Shown one piece after another: positions 27,377 through 35,948 of a stretch of 64,000 nucleotides of DNA (its first letter is position 1; every line of letters begins with the position of its first letter). The position numbers were made by a program, and so were the translations under genes. Below the pieces are notes generated by a model, which was given only the letters and a program-made list of their open reading frames with translations, had not been told where the DNA came from and ran no database searches. Source of the DNA: Actinoplanes solisilvae (GTDB lineage: Bacteria; Actinomycetota; Actinomycetes; Mycobacteriales; Micromonosporaceae); the NCBI RefSeq assembly GCF_003999975.1, contig NZ_RJAC01000010.1, positions 206,718-270,717 on the forward strand, given 5' to 3'.

Positions 27377-28237
27377 ATCGCTGACCTGGATCTGCGCAAA
27401 CTGCGCTACTTCGTCGCCGTGGCTCGGCACCTGCATTTTGGGCGGGCCGCGGCCGAGTTGCGCATCGCTCAGCCAGCGCTGTCGCGGCAGATCCGGGCGT
27501 TGGAGGACGATCTGCGTGTTCAGCTCTTCGTACGGGATCGGCGGGCCACCGAGCTGACCGACGCCGGGCGGCAATTGCTGGCCGAGGCCGAGCCGCTGCT
27601 CGCGAACGCCGCGGCCCTGCAACGCCGGGTGGCCCACGCCGCCCGCGGCCGCAGCCGTTTCGTGGTCGCGTTCATGCCGGGCCTGATCGTGACCGAGCCT
27701 GTCCGGGCGCTCGCCGCACGGCACCCCGGCCTCACCGTCGACGTGCTGCGCACCGGCTGGCACGACCAGACGGAGGTCCTGCACGACGGCCGGGCCGACG
27801 TGAGCTACCTGCGGCTGCCCGCCGACCAGAGCGGCCTGACCGTGCGCCCCCTGTTCACCGAGCCGCGCGTGGCCGTCGTACCGCAGAATCACCGGCTCGC
27901 CGGCAAGGAGACCATCGAGATCGCCGAGCTGGCCGACGAGCATCTCGTGCAGGACCCGGACGCCGTCCCCGAGTGGCGCGACCTGGCCACCGAGCTCCGC
28001 ACCGGCCCGCCGCCCGAGCCGTTCCCCGCCCTGGCTGTCGAGGAGAAGCTCGAACTCGTCGCCGCCGGCCGCGGCGTCGTCGTTCTCCCCCTGTCCACGG
28101 CCCGCTTCTACACCCGGCCCGACATCGCGTATGCCCGGATCTCCGACATCCCCGACAACCGCGTCTGTCTGGCTTGGGCGGCCGAGCGCCGCGATCCGCG
28201 GCTGAGCGAGTTCGCCGATCTCGCCGCGGCCCTGTGA
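27377..28237 (+). CDS. LysR family transcriptional regulator with non-standard start
   Basis: A LysR protein of about 286 residues. The N-terminal winged helix reads LDLRKLRYFVAVARHLHFGR then IAQPALSRQIRALEDDL, followed by a substrate-binding domain (RFVVAFMPGLIV, YLRLPADQSGL). The expected first codon, giving (M)ADLDLRKL, is ATC at 27377, preceded in frame by a TAA. It sits six bases after a TACTCT box, as if leaderless. The first GTG, at 27419, would remove the first helix; CTG at 27386 is another option. It ends back to back with the TPR gene (stops at 28235-28240). It probably controls the divergent SDR gene. Confidence 0.82.
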   Translation: MADLDLRKLRYFVAVARHLHFGRAAAELRIAQPALSRQIRALEDDLRVQLFVRDRRATELTDAGRQLLAEAEPLLANAAALQRRVAHAARGRSRFVVAFMPGLIVTEPVRALAARHPGLTVDVLRTGWHDQTEVLHDGRADVSYLRLPADQSGLTVRPLFTEPRVAVVPQNHRLAGKETIEIAELADEHLVQDPDAVPEWRDLATELRTGPPPEPFPALAVEEKLELVAAGRGVVVLPLSTARFYTRPDIAYARISDIPDNRVCLAWAAERRDPRLSEFADLAAAL

Positions 28238-29722
28238 TCATTCGGAACGCAGTCGCCTGGCCTCCCGCACCATCGCCTTCGCCGCGTTACCGTTCAGCCG
28301 CCGCGCCTGCGCCTCGAGGGCATCGGCCAGTTCCAACCGATTGGACTCCCGATGCTCGGCGACCGCCCGGCGCGCGGCTTCGATCGCCTTCTTCCCCACG
28401 ACCCGGGCCTCCTTTGTGCGATCCGCGTCGTCCAACCGTTTCGCCTGCTGCTGCAGGAAGCTGGAATAGCGACAAAGGTGCGCCGCCGGATTGGCCTCGG
28501 CTGCTTCCCGGATCGTCGTCAACGAGTCCTCTCCGGTCGCCAGTGCCTCGTCGAGCCGTCCCAGCGCCGCCTGCAGACGGGCCAGGTTCGACAGCGACAT
28601 CGCCAGACCGGGCAGCTCGACCGCCCGGTTGCCGGCGACCAGTTCCTGCCGCAACACCACAGCCTCCGTCGCGAACGGCAAGGCCTCAGCCGGATCGGCG
28701 ACCACGACCGCGTAGTCGCTCACCGACTTGGCGAGGTTGCCTCGGAAGGCAGCCGGTTCGGCGGCGGAAAGCTCCCGATACAGTTGCAGCGCCTCCCCGC
28801 ACACCTCGCGCGCCTCGGCCATCCGGTCCTGCGTGACCAGCCGTACGCCGTACTTCTGCAGTGCGAAGGCCAGGCGGGGCCGCTGCCAGGGCTGCACCTC
28901 GGCGAGTTTGCGGCTCGTGGTGACCGCCTCTTCCGCCGCCCGGTCCGCCTCGTCGTACCGCCCCACCTTGGCCAGGAAGATCGATTGGTTCGACAGCGCG
29001 CGAGCCAGTTTCTCCCAACGGATCGCGCGTTCCGCTCCGCCCGGCTCCCCGAGGACGTCGACGGCCTCCGCGCTGTGTTCGGCGGCCTCTTCCCAGCGCC
29101 CGACCGCGTACAACCGATTCGCGTGGCTGGCCAGGGCGTTGCCGTATTTGAAGCGCGATCCCGGCTGCTGCTCGGCCACGGCTGCACGCCGCGCGCTCAG
29201 GGACCGTTCGCTGACCGCGAGGGCTTCGACCGGCCATCCGCTTTCGGCCAGCGTCACCGCCAACGTGCCGAGATGCGCGGCGATCTCCGCTGCCGGCTTG
29301 TGCTCGGTCAGGGCGATCACCTCGCGGCTCATGGTCAGCGCCTCGTCCACGCGGCCCACTGCGAGGAACCGGTGCGCCGCGACGGCAAGCACGTCCGCGA
29401 GCGGTCCAACCTTCGGGTCCAGCTCGCGCGCGAGCGTCACGGCCTCCTCGGCGACCGTTGCCGAAGCGTCGTGCCGCCCGGCCTCGCCCAGCCCGAAAGC
29501 GTGCAGGGCCAACGCCTTCACCAGAAACTCGCGGCCTCGTCCCTCATCGAGCTGGGCGAGGCGGCGAGCCAGCCGGACCGCTTCGGCGCCGGTTCGGGCC
29601 GCCTCGGCCCCGCGTCCGGCTTGCAACAGCTGCGCGGTCTCGCGCGTCGCCGTCGTGGTCTGCTGCAAAAGACCGTCGTACCCTGCCCCTTGCCGCCAAC
29701 GCTCGCCCCAGCTCTTCAGCAT
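28238..29722 (-). CDS. tetratricopeptide repeat protein
   Basis: A 494-residue all-helical protein with repeated TPR-like units throughout (for example LAVGRVDEALTMSREVIALT, AVGRWEEAAEHSAEAVDVL and ALGRLDEALATGEDSLTTI). There is no signal peptide, membrane segment or enzymatic domain. It looks like a cytoplasmic scaffold similar to the TPR halves of actinobacterial NB-ARC proteins. ATG 29722 is six bases after TAAATT (29729-29734), an ideal leaderless arrangement. Its partner is not evident. Confidence 0.85.
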   Translation of the reverse strand: MLKSWGERWRQGAGYDGLLQQTTTATRETAQLLQAGRGAEAARTGAEAVRLARRLAQLDEGRGREFLVKALALHAFGLGEAGRHDASATVAEEAVTLARELDPKVGPLADVLAVAAHRFLAVGRVDEALTMSREVIALTEHKPAAEIAAHLGTLAVTLAESGWPVEALAVSERSLSARRAAVAEQQPGSRFKYGNALASHANRLYAVGRWEEAAEHSAEAVDVLGEPGGAERAIRWEKLARALSNQSIFLAKVGRYDEADRAAEEAVTTSRKLAEVQPWQRPRLAFALQKYGVRLVTQDRMAEAREVCGEALQLYRELSAAEPAAFRGNLAKSVSDYAVVVADPAEALPFATEAVVLRQELVAGNRAVELPGLAMSLSNLARLQAALGRLDEALATGEDSLTTIREAAEANPAAHLCRYSSFLQQQAKRLDDADRTKEARVVGKKAIEAARRAVAEHRESNRLELADALEAQARRLNGNAAKAMVREARRLRSE

Positions 29723-29731
29723 GCGGCGAAT

Positions 29732-30081
29732 TTATCCTTTGAGGACGCTCCGCAGAATCCCGCAGAGGGTGCCCAATGTTCCTTCCCAGGCGCTGTCCGA
29801 GACGCCGAATAGTTGACGACGAGCGCGTCGCGGCCCGGCGGCAGTGACTCGTGCCCGAACTCGGCGAGGGTCAACTGTTCCAGCACGCTGACCACCTCGA
29901 CGCGCCCTTGGCGGCGGCGATGTCCGCGGCCAGGTCGGCGCCCTCCTCGTCGACCGGCACGGGCGGAATCCCAGTCCCGTGTCGGTGAGCACGGCGCGAT
30001 AGATGTCCAGCCCGTACGACTCGACGGCCACCGCCCGCACCTTCAACGTCGACGCGACCAGTTGCAGCGCGTGGTGGAACC
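29732..30081 (-). pseudogene. MocR-type regulator fragment (aminotransferase-like domain)
   Basis: Minus-strand reading gives LKVRAVAVESYGLDIYRAVL then TDTGL; after a frame change comes PVPVDEEGADLAADI. These match the aminotransferase-like domain of GntR/MocR regulators (VAVE.YGL..YR...D.GL..VPVDE.G). A second frame change leads to a C-terminal piece, LPPGRDALVVNY then SDSAWEGTLGTLCG, ending at 29732. The GntR helix-turn-helix and most of the aminotransferase core are absent. Confidence 0.6.
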
Positions 30082-30313
30082 CGGAGCGTCCGGCGTGATC
30101 GACCGGCGGCTCGTCCCGCTGCTCGTCGAGGCCGGCTACGTCGTCGGCGGCATGACCCGCTCGACGAACAAGACCGGGCTCATCAGCCGGCGTCCCGGCA
30201 CCTACAACGAGACCGGGGTCCCGGCCGATCCGCGGGTCCAGATCGATCGCGCCGCCGAACGCACGGTCGAGCTGCTCGACGCTCCCTCGGGCATCATCGT
30301 GATCACCGACTGA
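30071..30313 (+). pseudogene. NAD-dependent epimerase fragment with internal deletion
   Basis: An 80-codon frame joins an N-terminal Rossmann start (GASGVIDRRLVPLLVEAG then GGMTRS) directly to the C-terminal tail of the same family (RPGTYNETGVPADPRV and RTVELLDAPSGIIVITD). The family is about 300 residues, so roughly 220 are deleted in frame. The last Gly of the GxxGxxG motif is Asp. It is divergent from, and overlaps, the MocR relic. Confidence 0.65.
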
Positions 30314-30318
30314 AACCC

Positions 30319-30362
30319 GCTTTCCTGTACGACCTCAGCGCGCTGGGGTCGTACAGGAAAGC
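30319..30362. promoter_or_regulatory. 16-bp perfect inverted repeat upstream of the APC permease gene
   Basis: The arm at 30319-30334 (GCTTTCCTGTACGACC) pairs perfectly with 30347-30362 across a 12-base loop. A third, direct, near-copy of the arm core (GTCGTACGGGAAA, 30394-30406, 12 of 13 matching) lies 46 bases further on. It could terminate the epimerase relic, but the third copy makes a regulator-binding array for the downstream permease-amidase operon just as likely. Confidence 0.6.
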
Positions 30363-30482
30363 CCGCTCCCACTTGACCGAGAGCACGCCTGAAGTCGTAC
30401 GGGAAATTGATCTGGCGCTTTCCCTGCCGGCGGGGTGAAGATGTGCCCATCGAGTTCTTTCGATCACTCGGAGGGCCGCGTC

Positions 30483-31898
30483 ATGGATCGCGCCACGCAG
30501 GGTCCCGCCACCGCCGATCTCCAGGAATTCGGGTACAAGCAAGAGCTCAGCCGGTCGTTGAGCTTCACCGATCTGCTCATCTACGGGCTCATCTTCATGG
30601 TGCCGATCGCGCCGTTCGGGATCTTCGGCAGCGTCTACTCCGGCTCGGGCGGGATGGTCGCCCTGGCCTACGTGATCGGCATGATCGCCATGATGTTCAC
30701 GGCGCTCTCGTACGCCTCGATGGTGCGCGCCTTCCCGATGTCCGGCTCGGTCTACAGCTACGCCGGGCGCGGCATCGCCCCGCCGGTCGGGTTCCTGGCC
30801 GGTTGGGTGATCATGCTCGACTACGTACTGGTGCCCGGTCTGCTCTATCTCGTGGCCAGTGTCGCGATGCATTCGCTGGTGCCGGGCGTGGCGGTCTGGA
30901 TCTGGCTGGTCCTGTTCGTCGTGTTCAACACGGTCGTGAACTACCTCGGCATCAAGATGACCGCCCGGGTCAACCGGGTCATGCTGGTCGCCGAGCTGAT
31001 CATCCTGGTGATCTTCCTCGTGGTCGGCGTCGCGGCGCTGATGAACGGCAAGGGCGCGGGCTTCTCGCTCAGCCCGCTGTTCAACGCCGACACGTTCTCA
31101 TGGTCCGTCGTCTTCGGCGCGGTGTCGATCGCGGTCCTGTCGTTCCTCGGCTTCGACGGCATCTCGATGCTGGCCGAGGAGAGCCGCGAGGAGGCCCGCC
31201 AGATCGGCCGCGCGATGGTCGGCGCGCTGCTGCTGGCCGGCACGTTGTTCATCGTTCAGACCTGGGTGGCCGCGCTGCTGGTGCCGGACGCGCCCGGCCT
31301 GCTGGCCAACGGCGACTCCGACGGCACGGCCTTCTACGACGCGGCCCGGGCGGCGGGCGGCGCCTGGCTGGCCACCCTGACCGCACTGGCCACGGCGATC
31401 GCCTGGGGTTTCGCGAACTCGCTGGTCGCCCAGGCCGCGACGAGCCGCCTGCTCTACGCGATGGCCCGCGACCGCCAGATGCCGCGATTCCTGAGCCGCA
31501 TCAATGAGAAGCACCGGGTGCCGGCCAACGCGACCCTGCTCGTCGCCGCGTTGTCGCTGGTTCTCGGGCTTTACATGGCGAGCCGGGACGACGGCATCTC
31601 GCTGCTGTCGACGCTCGTGAACTTCGGCGCGATGACGGCGTTCCTGGCCCTGCATGTCGCCGTGGTCGTTCACTACGTCGTGCGCAACGGCAGTCGCGAC
31701 TGGTGGCGTCACCTGATCGTGCCGGTGGTCGGCTTCGCGATCCTGCTCTACGTGGTGATCAACGCGGACATCGCGGCGCAGCGGCTCGGCTTCGCCTGGC
31801 TCGGGGTGGGCGTCATCGTGCTTATCGTCTTCTACGTGACCGGGCGGCGACCGACGCTGGCCGGGTTCGATGCTGCCGCCGATCAGGAGCGTTCATGA
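30483..31898 (+). CDS. APC family amino acid/amine permease
   Basis: A 471-residue membrane protein with about 12 hydrophobic segments. The start LSRSLSFTDLLIYGLIFMVP, PMSGSVYSYAGRGI and LGFDGISMLAEESREEARQI mark the amino acid-polyamine-organocation superfamily. It probably imports an amino acid, amine or amide. ATG 30483 is seven bases after GGAGGG. Its TGA overlaps the ATG of the acetamidase/formamidase gene, so transport and hydrolysis are translationally coupled. Confidence 0.92.
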   Translation: MDRATQGPATADLQEFGYKQELSRSLSFTDLLIYGLIFMVPIAPFGIFGSVYSGSGGMVALAYVIGMIAMMFTALSYASMVRAFPMSGSVYSYAGRGIAPPVGFLAGWVIMLDYVLVPGLLYLVASVAMHSLVPGVAVWIWLVLFVVFNTVVNYLGIKMTARVNRVMLVAELIILVIFLVVGVAALMNGKGAGFSLSPLFNADTFSWSVVFGAVSIAVLSFLGFDGISMLAEESREEARQIGRAMVGALLLAGTLFIVQTWVAALLVPDAPGLLANGDSDGTAFYDAARAAGGAWLATLTALATAIAWGFANSLVAQAATSRLLYAMARDRQMPRFLSRINEKHRVPANATLLVAALSLVLGLYMASRDDGISLLSTLVNFGAMTAFLALHVAVVVHYVVRNGSRDWWRHLIVPVVGFAILLYVVINADIAAQRLGFAWLGVGVIVLIVFYVTGRRPTLAGFDAAADQERS

Positions 31899-32902
31899 CC
31901 GAGGTCGTCCGCTACAGCCCCACCTCCTATTCCTACACGTTCGGCGGCCGGGAGCCGGGGCTGCGGGTCGCGCCCGGAACGATCGTCGAGCTCTGCACCG
32001 AGGACTGCTTCGGCGGCCAGGTCCGCACCGTCGACGACCTGCCCTCGAAGGCGTGCGAGTTCCCGTTCCTCAACCCTGTCACAGGCCCGGTGTACGTCGA
32101 GGGCGCGCTGCCCGGGGACACGCTCGCGGTCCACTTCGTCGAGATCGTGCCCGCCCGGGACTGGGCCGTGTCGTCGACGTTCCCGCACTTCGGGGCGCTG
32201 ACCGGCACCCACACCACGGCGACGCTGCACCCGCCGCTCGACGAGCTCGTGTGGCTCTACGACGTGGACGTCGCCGCCGGGACGGTCCAGTACCACGCGC
32301 GGCGCAGCGACTTCAGTGTCACGCTGCCGCTCGACCCGATGCACGGCACGGCCGGTGTCGCCCCCGCCGCGTTCGAGAGCCGCATGACGATCGTGCCCGA
32401 CGTTCACGGCGGGAACATGGACACGCCGGAGCTTCGGGCCGGGGTGACGGCGTACTTCGGCGTGAACGTGGAGGGTGCGCTGTTCGCCCTCGGCGACGGC
32501 CACTGCCGCCAGGGCGACGGCGAGGTCTGCGGCACGGGCATCGAGTCGGCCATGAACACGGTCGTGATCCTCGACGTGATCAAGGGTTCGTTCGCGCCGA
32601 CGCCCCGCTTCGAGAGCGACGACGCGCTCATGTCGGCCGGCTCGGCGCGCCCGCTCGAGGACGCGTACCGCATGTCGCAGCACGACCTGGTCACCTGGAC
32701 GGCCTCTCTGACCGGCCTCGACGTGCTCGACGCGTACCAGCTGGTCAGCCAGGCCGGCACAGCCCCGGTCGGCAACGTCTGCGACCCGAACTACACGATG
32801 CTGGCCAAGCTCGACCGCCGATACCTGGGCCCTTTTACCGCGTACGACGGCTTGCACGCCCGGCTGCGTGCGTCGGCGCGAGACTATCTGGCCGCCCGCT
32901 GA
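31895..32902 (+). CDS. acetamidase/formamidase family protein
   Basis: A 335-residue FmdA/AmdA-type amidase that hydrolyses short amides to acid and ammonia. Family features are the start YSFGGREPG-like SYTFGGREPGLRVAPG, GPVYVEGALPGDTLAVHF, GNMDTPELRAG and DGHCRQGDGEVCGTGIES. The upstream APC permease overlaps by four bases (ATGA). Upstream in-frame sequence belongs to the permease in another frame and is not used. The pair suggests use of an amide or amidated amine as a nitrogen source. Confidence 0.92.
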   Translation: MTEVVRYSPTSYSYTFGGREPGLRVAPGTIVELCTEDCFGGQVRTVDDLPSKACEFPFLNPVTGPVYVEGALPGDTLAVHFVEIVPARDWAVSSTFPHFGALTGTHTTATLHPPLDELVWLYDVDVAAGTVQYHARRSDFSVTLPLDPMHGTAGVAPAAFESRMTIVPDVHGGNMDTPELRAGVTAYFGVNVEGALFALGDGHCRQGDGEVCGTGIESAMNTVVILDVIKGSFAPTPRFESDDALMSAGSARPLEDAYRMSQHDLVTWTASLTGLDVLDAYQLVSQAGTAPVGNVCDPNYTMLAKLDRRYLGPFTAYDGLHARLRASARDYLAAR

Positions 32903-33237
32903 CCGACCTCTCCGCCGATCCCCGTCTCGTTGCCGTCGGCGTCGTGGAACACGTACTTCCAGACCGAGTCGTGTTTCTCGACGTCGTCCGGCGTGATGCC
33001 ACGCCCGGCGATCCTCGCGGCCTCGGCGACCGGGTCGTCGACCCAGATCATGCCGACGCCTCCGCCGGCCCGGCCGGGGTCCTGAATGATGTAGACGAAC
33101 CTGTCCTCGGCCAGCTGCCACACGGCCTCGACATCGTTCGGATAGAAGGACGGTTCGACGCCGAGCAGCCGCTTGTACCACTCGAGCGCCGTCCCGTAAT
33201 CCCGCACCGGAATGCCCGCGAAGATCCCGACCGCCAT
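32884..33237 (-). CDS. VOC family protein (glyoxalase/bleomycin-resistance fold)
   Basis: A 117-residue single-domain vicinal oxygen chelate protein: FAGIPVRDYGTALEWYKRLL at the start and VFHDADGNETGIGG at the end, with WQLAEDRFVYIIQDPGRAGG between. Such proteins act as dimeric metalloenzymes or drug-binding proteins. The substrate is unknown. It is convergent with the amidase gene and overlaps it by 19 bases. ATG 33237 has a GGGGGCG stretch just upstream. Confidence 0.85.
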   Translation of the reverse strand: MAVGIFAGIPVRDYGTALEWYKRLLGVEPSFYPNDVEAVWQLAEDRFVYIIQDPGRAGGGVGMIWVDDPVAEAARIAGRGITPDDVEKHDSVWKYVFHDADGNETGIGGEVGQRAAR

Positions 33238-33279
33238 GTCCGCCCCCTCGCTAAATCCGTTGAGGCTGTGGGCCTCATC

Positions 33280-33294
33280 GTCCTACCGTAGGAC
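33280..33294. promoter_or_regulatory. 15-base palindrome between VOC gene and tRNA-Glu
   Basis: GTCCTAC and GTAGGAC flank a single central C. The site sits just before the tRNA-Glu 5' end and 43 bases upstream of the VOC start. It may be an operator; no regulator is adjacent. Confidence 0.35.
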
Positions 33295-33302
33295 CACGAC
33301 AC

Positions 33303-33377
33303 GGGCCATTGGAGCTGTCGGCAAAGCTCGCCTCGTTCTCAGCGAGGAGATCACCGGTTCGAGCCCGGTATGGCCTA
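33303..33377 (+). tRNA. tRNA-Glu (CTC)
   Basis: A cloverleaf can be folded by eye. The acceptor is GGGCCAT/ATGGCCT (first pair G-U), the D stem is GAGC/GCTC, and the anticodon stem is CCTCG/CGAGG with loop TTCTCAG (anticodon CTC). The variable loop is AGATC, the T arm is ACCGG-TTCGAGC-CCGGT, and the discriminator is A. The 3' CCA is not encoded. The usual A14 is T. It precedes tRNA-Gln by 21 bases on the same strand. Confidence 0.82.
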
Positions 33378-33398
33378 CGGGCGCCCCCGCGGCGCCGA

Positions 33399-33471
33399 TC
33401 CGAGATGGTGCAACTGGCAGCACGCCCGGCTCTGGACCGGGAGGTTCGAGGTTCGAATCCTCGTCTCGGAG
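33399..33471 (+). tRNA. tRNA-Gln (CTG)
   Basis: A clean cloverleaf: acceptor TCCGAGA/TCTCGGA, D arm GTGC-AACTGGCA-GCAC, anticodon stem CCCGG/CCGGG with loop CTCTGGA (anticodon CTG), variable AGGTT, T arm CGAGG-TTCGAAT-CCTCG and discriminator G. The 3' CCA is not encoded. Confidence 0.93.
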
Positions 33472-33610
33472 CGTCATCGGCGCCGCCCTTCAAGAGCACG
33501 CGACGTGAAGCCGGGTTGAGGTCAAGAGCTGACGGCTTCGGCATCTCTTGTGGAACCCTCACCGCACGCGGGAGGCATTGCCGATGACCGGCCCAGACCC
33601 GGCCTCCGCC

Positions 33611-33835
33611 TTACTTGGCGACCTGGCTCAGCGTGACGATGGCCTGGGCGGTGCGGACGAACTTGTGGTCGGCCAGGTCGGCGATGGTTTTGATGTTGAA
33701 GGCCGAGCGCAGGGCCTCGGCGTCGGCCTCGCTCACGCCGGCCAGGGCGGAGACCGGGGCGTTGGCGAGGTCGGCCAGCGAGCTCGACTCGTACGTCTTG
33801 TCCAGGGCGGCGTCGAGGTTGACCGAGATCGGCAT
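33611..33835 (-). CDS. small helix-hairpin-helix-like conserved hypothetical protein
   Basis: A 74-residue protein starting MPISVNLDAALDKTYESSSL. It has a helix-hairpin-helix-like core (LANAPVSALAGVSEADAEAL, then RSAFNIKTIADLADH), similar in pattern to small actinobacterial proteins with a single HhH unit. AGGA lies seven bases upstream of ATG 33835. It is probably cytoplasmic; the function is unknown. Nothing else is seen between tRNA-Gln and this gene. Confidence 0.75.
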   Translation of the reverse strand: MPISVNLDAALDKTYESSSLADLANAPVSALAGVSEADAEALRSAFNIKTIADLADHKFVRTAQAIVTLSQVAK

Positions 33836-33952
33836 GTCCGAGTCCTAACTTGTCGAGAATGTCAGTATTTGCACTTTAGGTGGTTGCGGGCGAGTTTGTC
33901 CGGCGTTTCTCTTTCAGGGGGCGTTCAGGAGGCGTACGGGAGGATGGCTCTC

Positions 33953-34630
33953 ATGCGTTTTCTGGTCGTCGATGATGAGCAGCGGCTGGCCCGCACCCTC
34001 AAGCTCGGGCTGGAGGCCGAGGGCTTCGCCGTCGACATCGCCCACGACGGGGTCGACGGGCTGTGGCTGGCCCGCGAGAACGCCTATGACGCCATCGTGC
34101 TCGACCTCATGCTGCCCAAGCTCAACGGCTATCAGGTGTGCGCGGCCCTGCGCGCCGAGCAGAACTGGACGCCGATCCTCATGCTCACCGCCAAGAACGG
34201 CGAGTGGGACCAGGTCGAGGGCCTCGACACCGGCGCCGACGACTACCTGACCAAGCCCTGCTCCTTCCCCGTGCTCGTGGCCCGGCTGCGGGCGGTGAGC
34301 CGGCGCGGCGCGCGGGCCCGGCCCACCGAGCTCGTGCTGGGCGACCTGCGGCTCGACCCGGCCGCGCGGCGGGTCTGGCGCGGCGACGCCGAGGTCGATC
34401 TGACCGCTCGCGAGTTCTCGCTGCTCGCCTTCCTGGCCCGCCGTGCCGGCGACGTGCTCTCCAAGCGGCAGATCCTCGACGGCGTCTGGGACACCGACTT
34501 CGACGGCGACCCGAACATCGTCGAGGTCTACATCCGCCACCTGAGGAACAAGGTCGACCGGCCGTACGGTCGTGAGGCCATCCAGACGGTGCGCGGCGCC
34601 GGCTATCGGCTGGGGAGCGACGGTGGCTGA
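33953..34630 (+). CDS. OmpR/PhoB-type response regulator
   Basis: A 225-residue regulator. The receiver domain begins MRFLVVDDEQRLART and has the phospho-acceptor Asp in YDAIVLDLMLPKLNG, Thr in MLTAK and Lys in YLTKPCSF. The C-terminal winged helix contains DLTAREFSLLAFLARR and VEVYIRHLRNKVD. ATG 33953 has GGGAGG nine bases upstream; ATG 33944 is an alternative. The sensor kinase gene overlaps its end by eight bases. Confidence 0.94.
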   Translation: MRFLVVDDEQRLARTLKLGLEAEGFAVDIAHDGVDGLWLARENAYDAIVLDLMLPKLNGYQVCAALRAEQNWTPILMLTAKNGEWDQVEGLDTGADDYLTKPCSFPVLVARLRAVSRRGARARPTELVLGDLRLDPAARRVWRGDAEVDLTAREFSLLAFLARRAGDVLSKRQILDGVWDTDFDGDPNIVEVYIRHLRNKVDRPYGREAIQTVRGAGYRLGSDGG

Positions 34631-35897
34631 CGTCCGGCTGCGCACGACCGCCGCGGCCGTCCTGGTCGTGGCGGTCGCGCTGCTCGCCGGAGCGTTCACG
34701 CTCGTGACCCTCGTGCGCGGCTCGCTGCGCGACGGCCTCGAAGCCACCGCCGAGCAGCGCGCCACCACGCTGCTCCAGCAGGCCCCCGATCTTCCCCGGC
34801 CCGACGGTGACGACGATGACCTGCTGTGGCAGGTGACCGCCGCCGACGGCACGGTCGTACGCTCCGGGCCGCCCCTGCCCGACCGGGCCACCGACTTCCG
34901 GCCCCCCGAGGGCGAGCACGACTATCTCGTGGTCACCGAGCGCGACGACGACGGTAACCGCGTGTCGGTCGCCGTCTCGCTCGAGGACGTCGACGAGTCC
35001 ACCGAGGCGCTGACCACCCCGCTGCTGGTCGGCCTCCCCCTGCTCCTGCTGCTGGTGGGCGGCGTGACCTGGGTGGTGGCGACCCGGGCGCTGGCCCCGG
35101 TCGAACGCATCCGGCGCGAGGTCGAGGAGATCACCGCCACCCGGCTCGACCGGCGGGTGCCCGAGCCGCCGTCCCGCGACGAGATCGGCCGCCTGGCCCG
35201 CACCATGAACGAGATGCTGGCCCGCCTGCAATCCTCCAGCGACCGGCAGCGCGAATTCGTCGCCGACGCCTCCCACGAGCTGCGCTCCCCCGTGGCCAGC
35301 ATCCGCCAGGCGGCCGAGGTCGCGCAGACGCACCCGGCCGCCCTGCCCGACGGCGAACTGGCCGACGTCGTACTGGAGGAATCGGCCCGGCTGCACGGTC
35401 TCGTCGACCAGCTGCTCGTGCTCACCCGGGCCGACGGCGGCGGGTTCCGGCACACCGTCGTCGACCTCGACGTCGACGACCTCGCCCTGGCCGAGGCACG
35501 GCGCCTGTCCCGCACGGGCCTGCGGGTCGAAACCGCCGCGGTCGGGGCCGGCCGCATCCGGGGCGACGCGTCCGCGCTCGCCCAGATGGTCCGCAACCTG
35601 GCCGACAACGCGGCCCGCCACGCCACCTCGAAAGTCGCCGTCGGCGTGCGCGTCAACGGCGACGCGGTCGAGCTCACGGTCGACGACGACGGCCCCGGCA
35701 TCCCGGCCGACCAGCGCGAACGTGTCTTCGACCGGTTCGTGCGCCTCGACGAGGCCCGCGCCCGCGACGCCGGCGGCAGCGGACTGGGCCTCGCCATCGT
35801 CAAAGAGGTGGTCGCCGCCCACGGCGGAACCGTCGTCGTCTCGTCCTCAGAGCTGGGCGGCGCCCGATTCACCGTCCGGCTGCCCGCGTTCAGGTGA
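34623..35897 (+). CDS. two-component sensor histidine kinase
   Basis: A 424-residue membrane kinase. It has one membrane segment near the N-terminus (AAAVLVVAVALLAGAFTLV), an extracytoplasmic region, a second segment (PLLVGLPLLLLLVGGVTWVV), a HAMP linker, an H box (VADASHELRSPVASIRQ), an N box (VRNLADNAARH) and G boxes (DDGPGIP, GSGLGLAIV). It phosphorylates the preceding response regulator. GTG 34623 overlaps the regulator stop. The signal sensed is unknown; the PepSY protein just downstream is a candidate target or partner. Confidence 0.94.
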   Translation: MADVRLRTTAAAVLVVAVALLAGAFTLVTLVRGSLRDGLEATAEQRATTLLQQAPDLPRPDGDDDDLLWQVTAADGTVVRSGPPLPDRATDFRPPEGEHDYLVVTERDDDGNRVSVAVSLEDVDESTEALTTPLLVGLPLLLLLVGGVTWVVATRALAPVERIRREVEEITATRLDRRVPEPPSRDEIGRLARTMNEMLARLQSSSDRQREFVADASHELRSPVASIRQAAEVAQTHPAALPDGELADVVLEESARLHGLVDQLLVLTRADGGGFRHTVVDLDVDDLALAEARRLSRTGLRVETAAVGAGRIRGDASALAQMVRNLADNAARHATSKVAVGVRVNGDAVELTVDDDGPGIPADQRERVFDRFVRLDEARARDAGGSGLGLAIVKEVVAAHGGTVVVSSSELGGARFTVRLPAFR

Positions 35898-35948
35898 GCT
35901 TCAGCATCATTCCCGCAAGCTGTGGTCTCCAACGAAGAGAGGCCATTC

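Noticed and set aside
33241..33540. Possible integration site at the tRNA pair
   Set aside because: No integrase, no repeated tRNA 3' end and no flanking mobile gene within the window.
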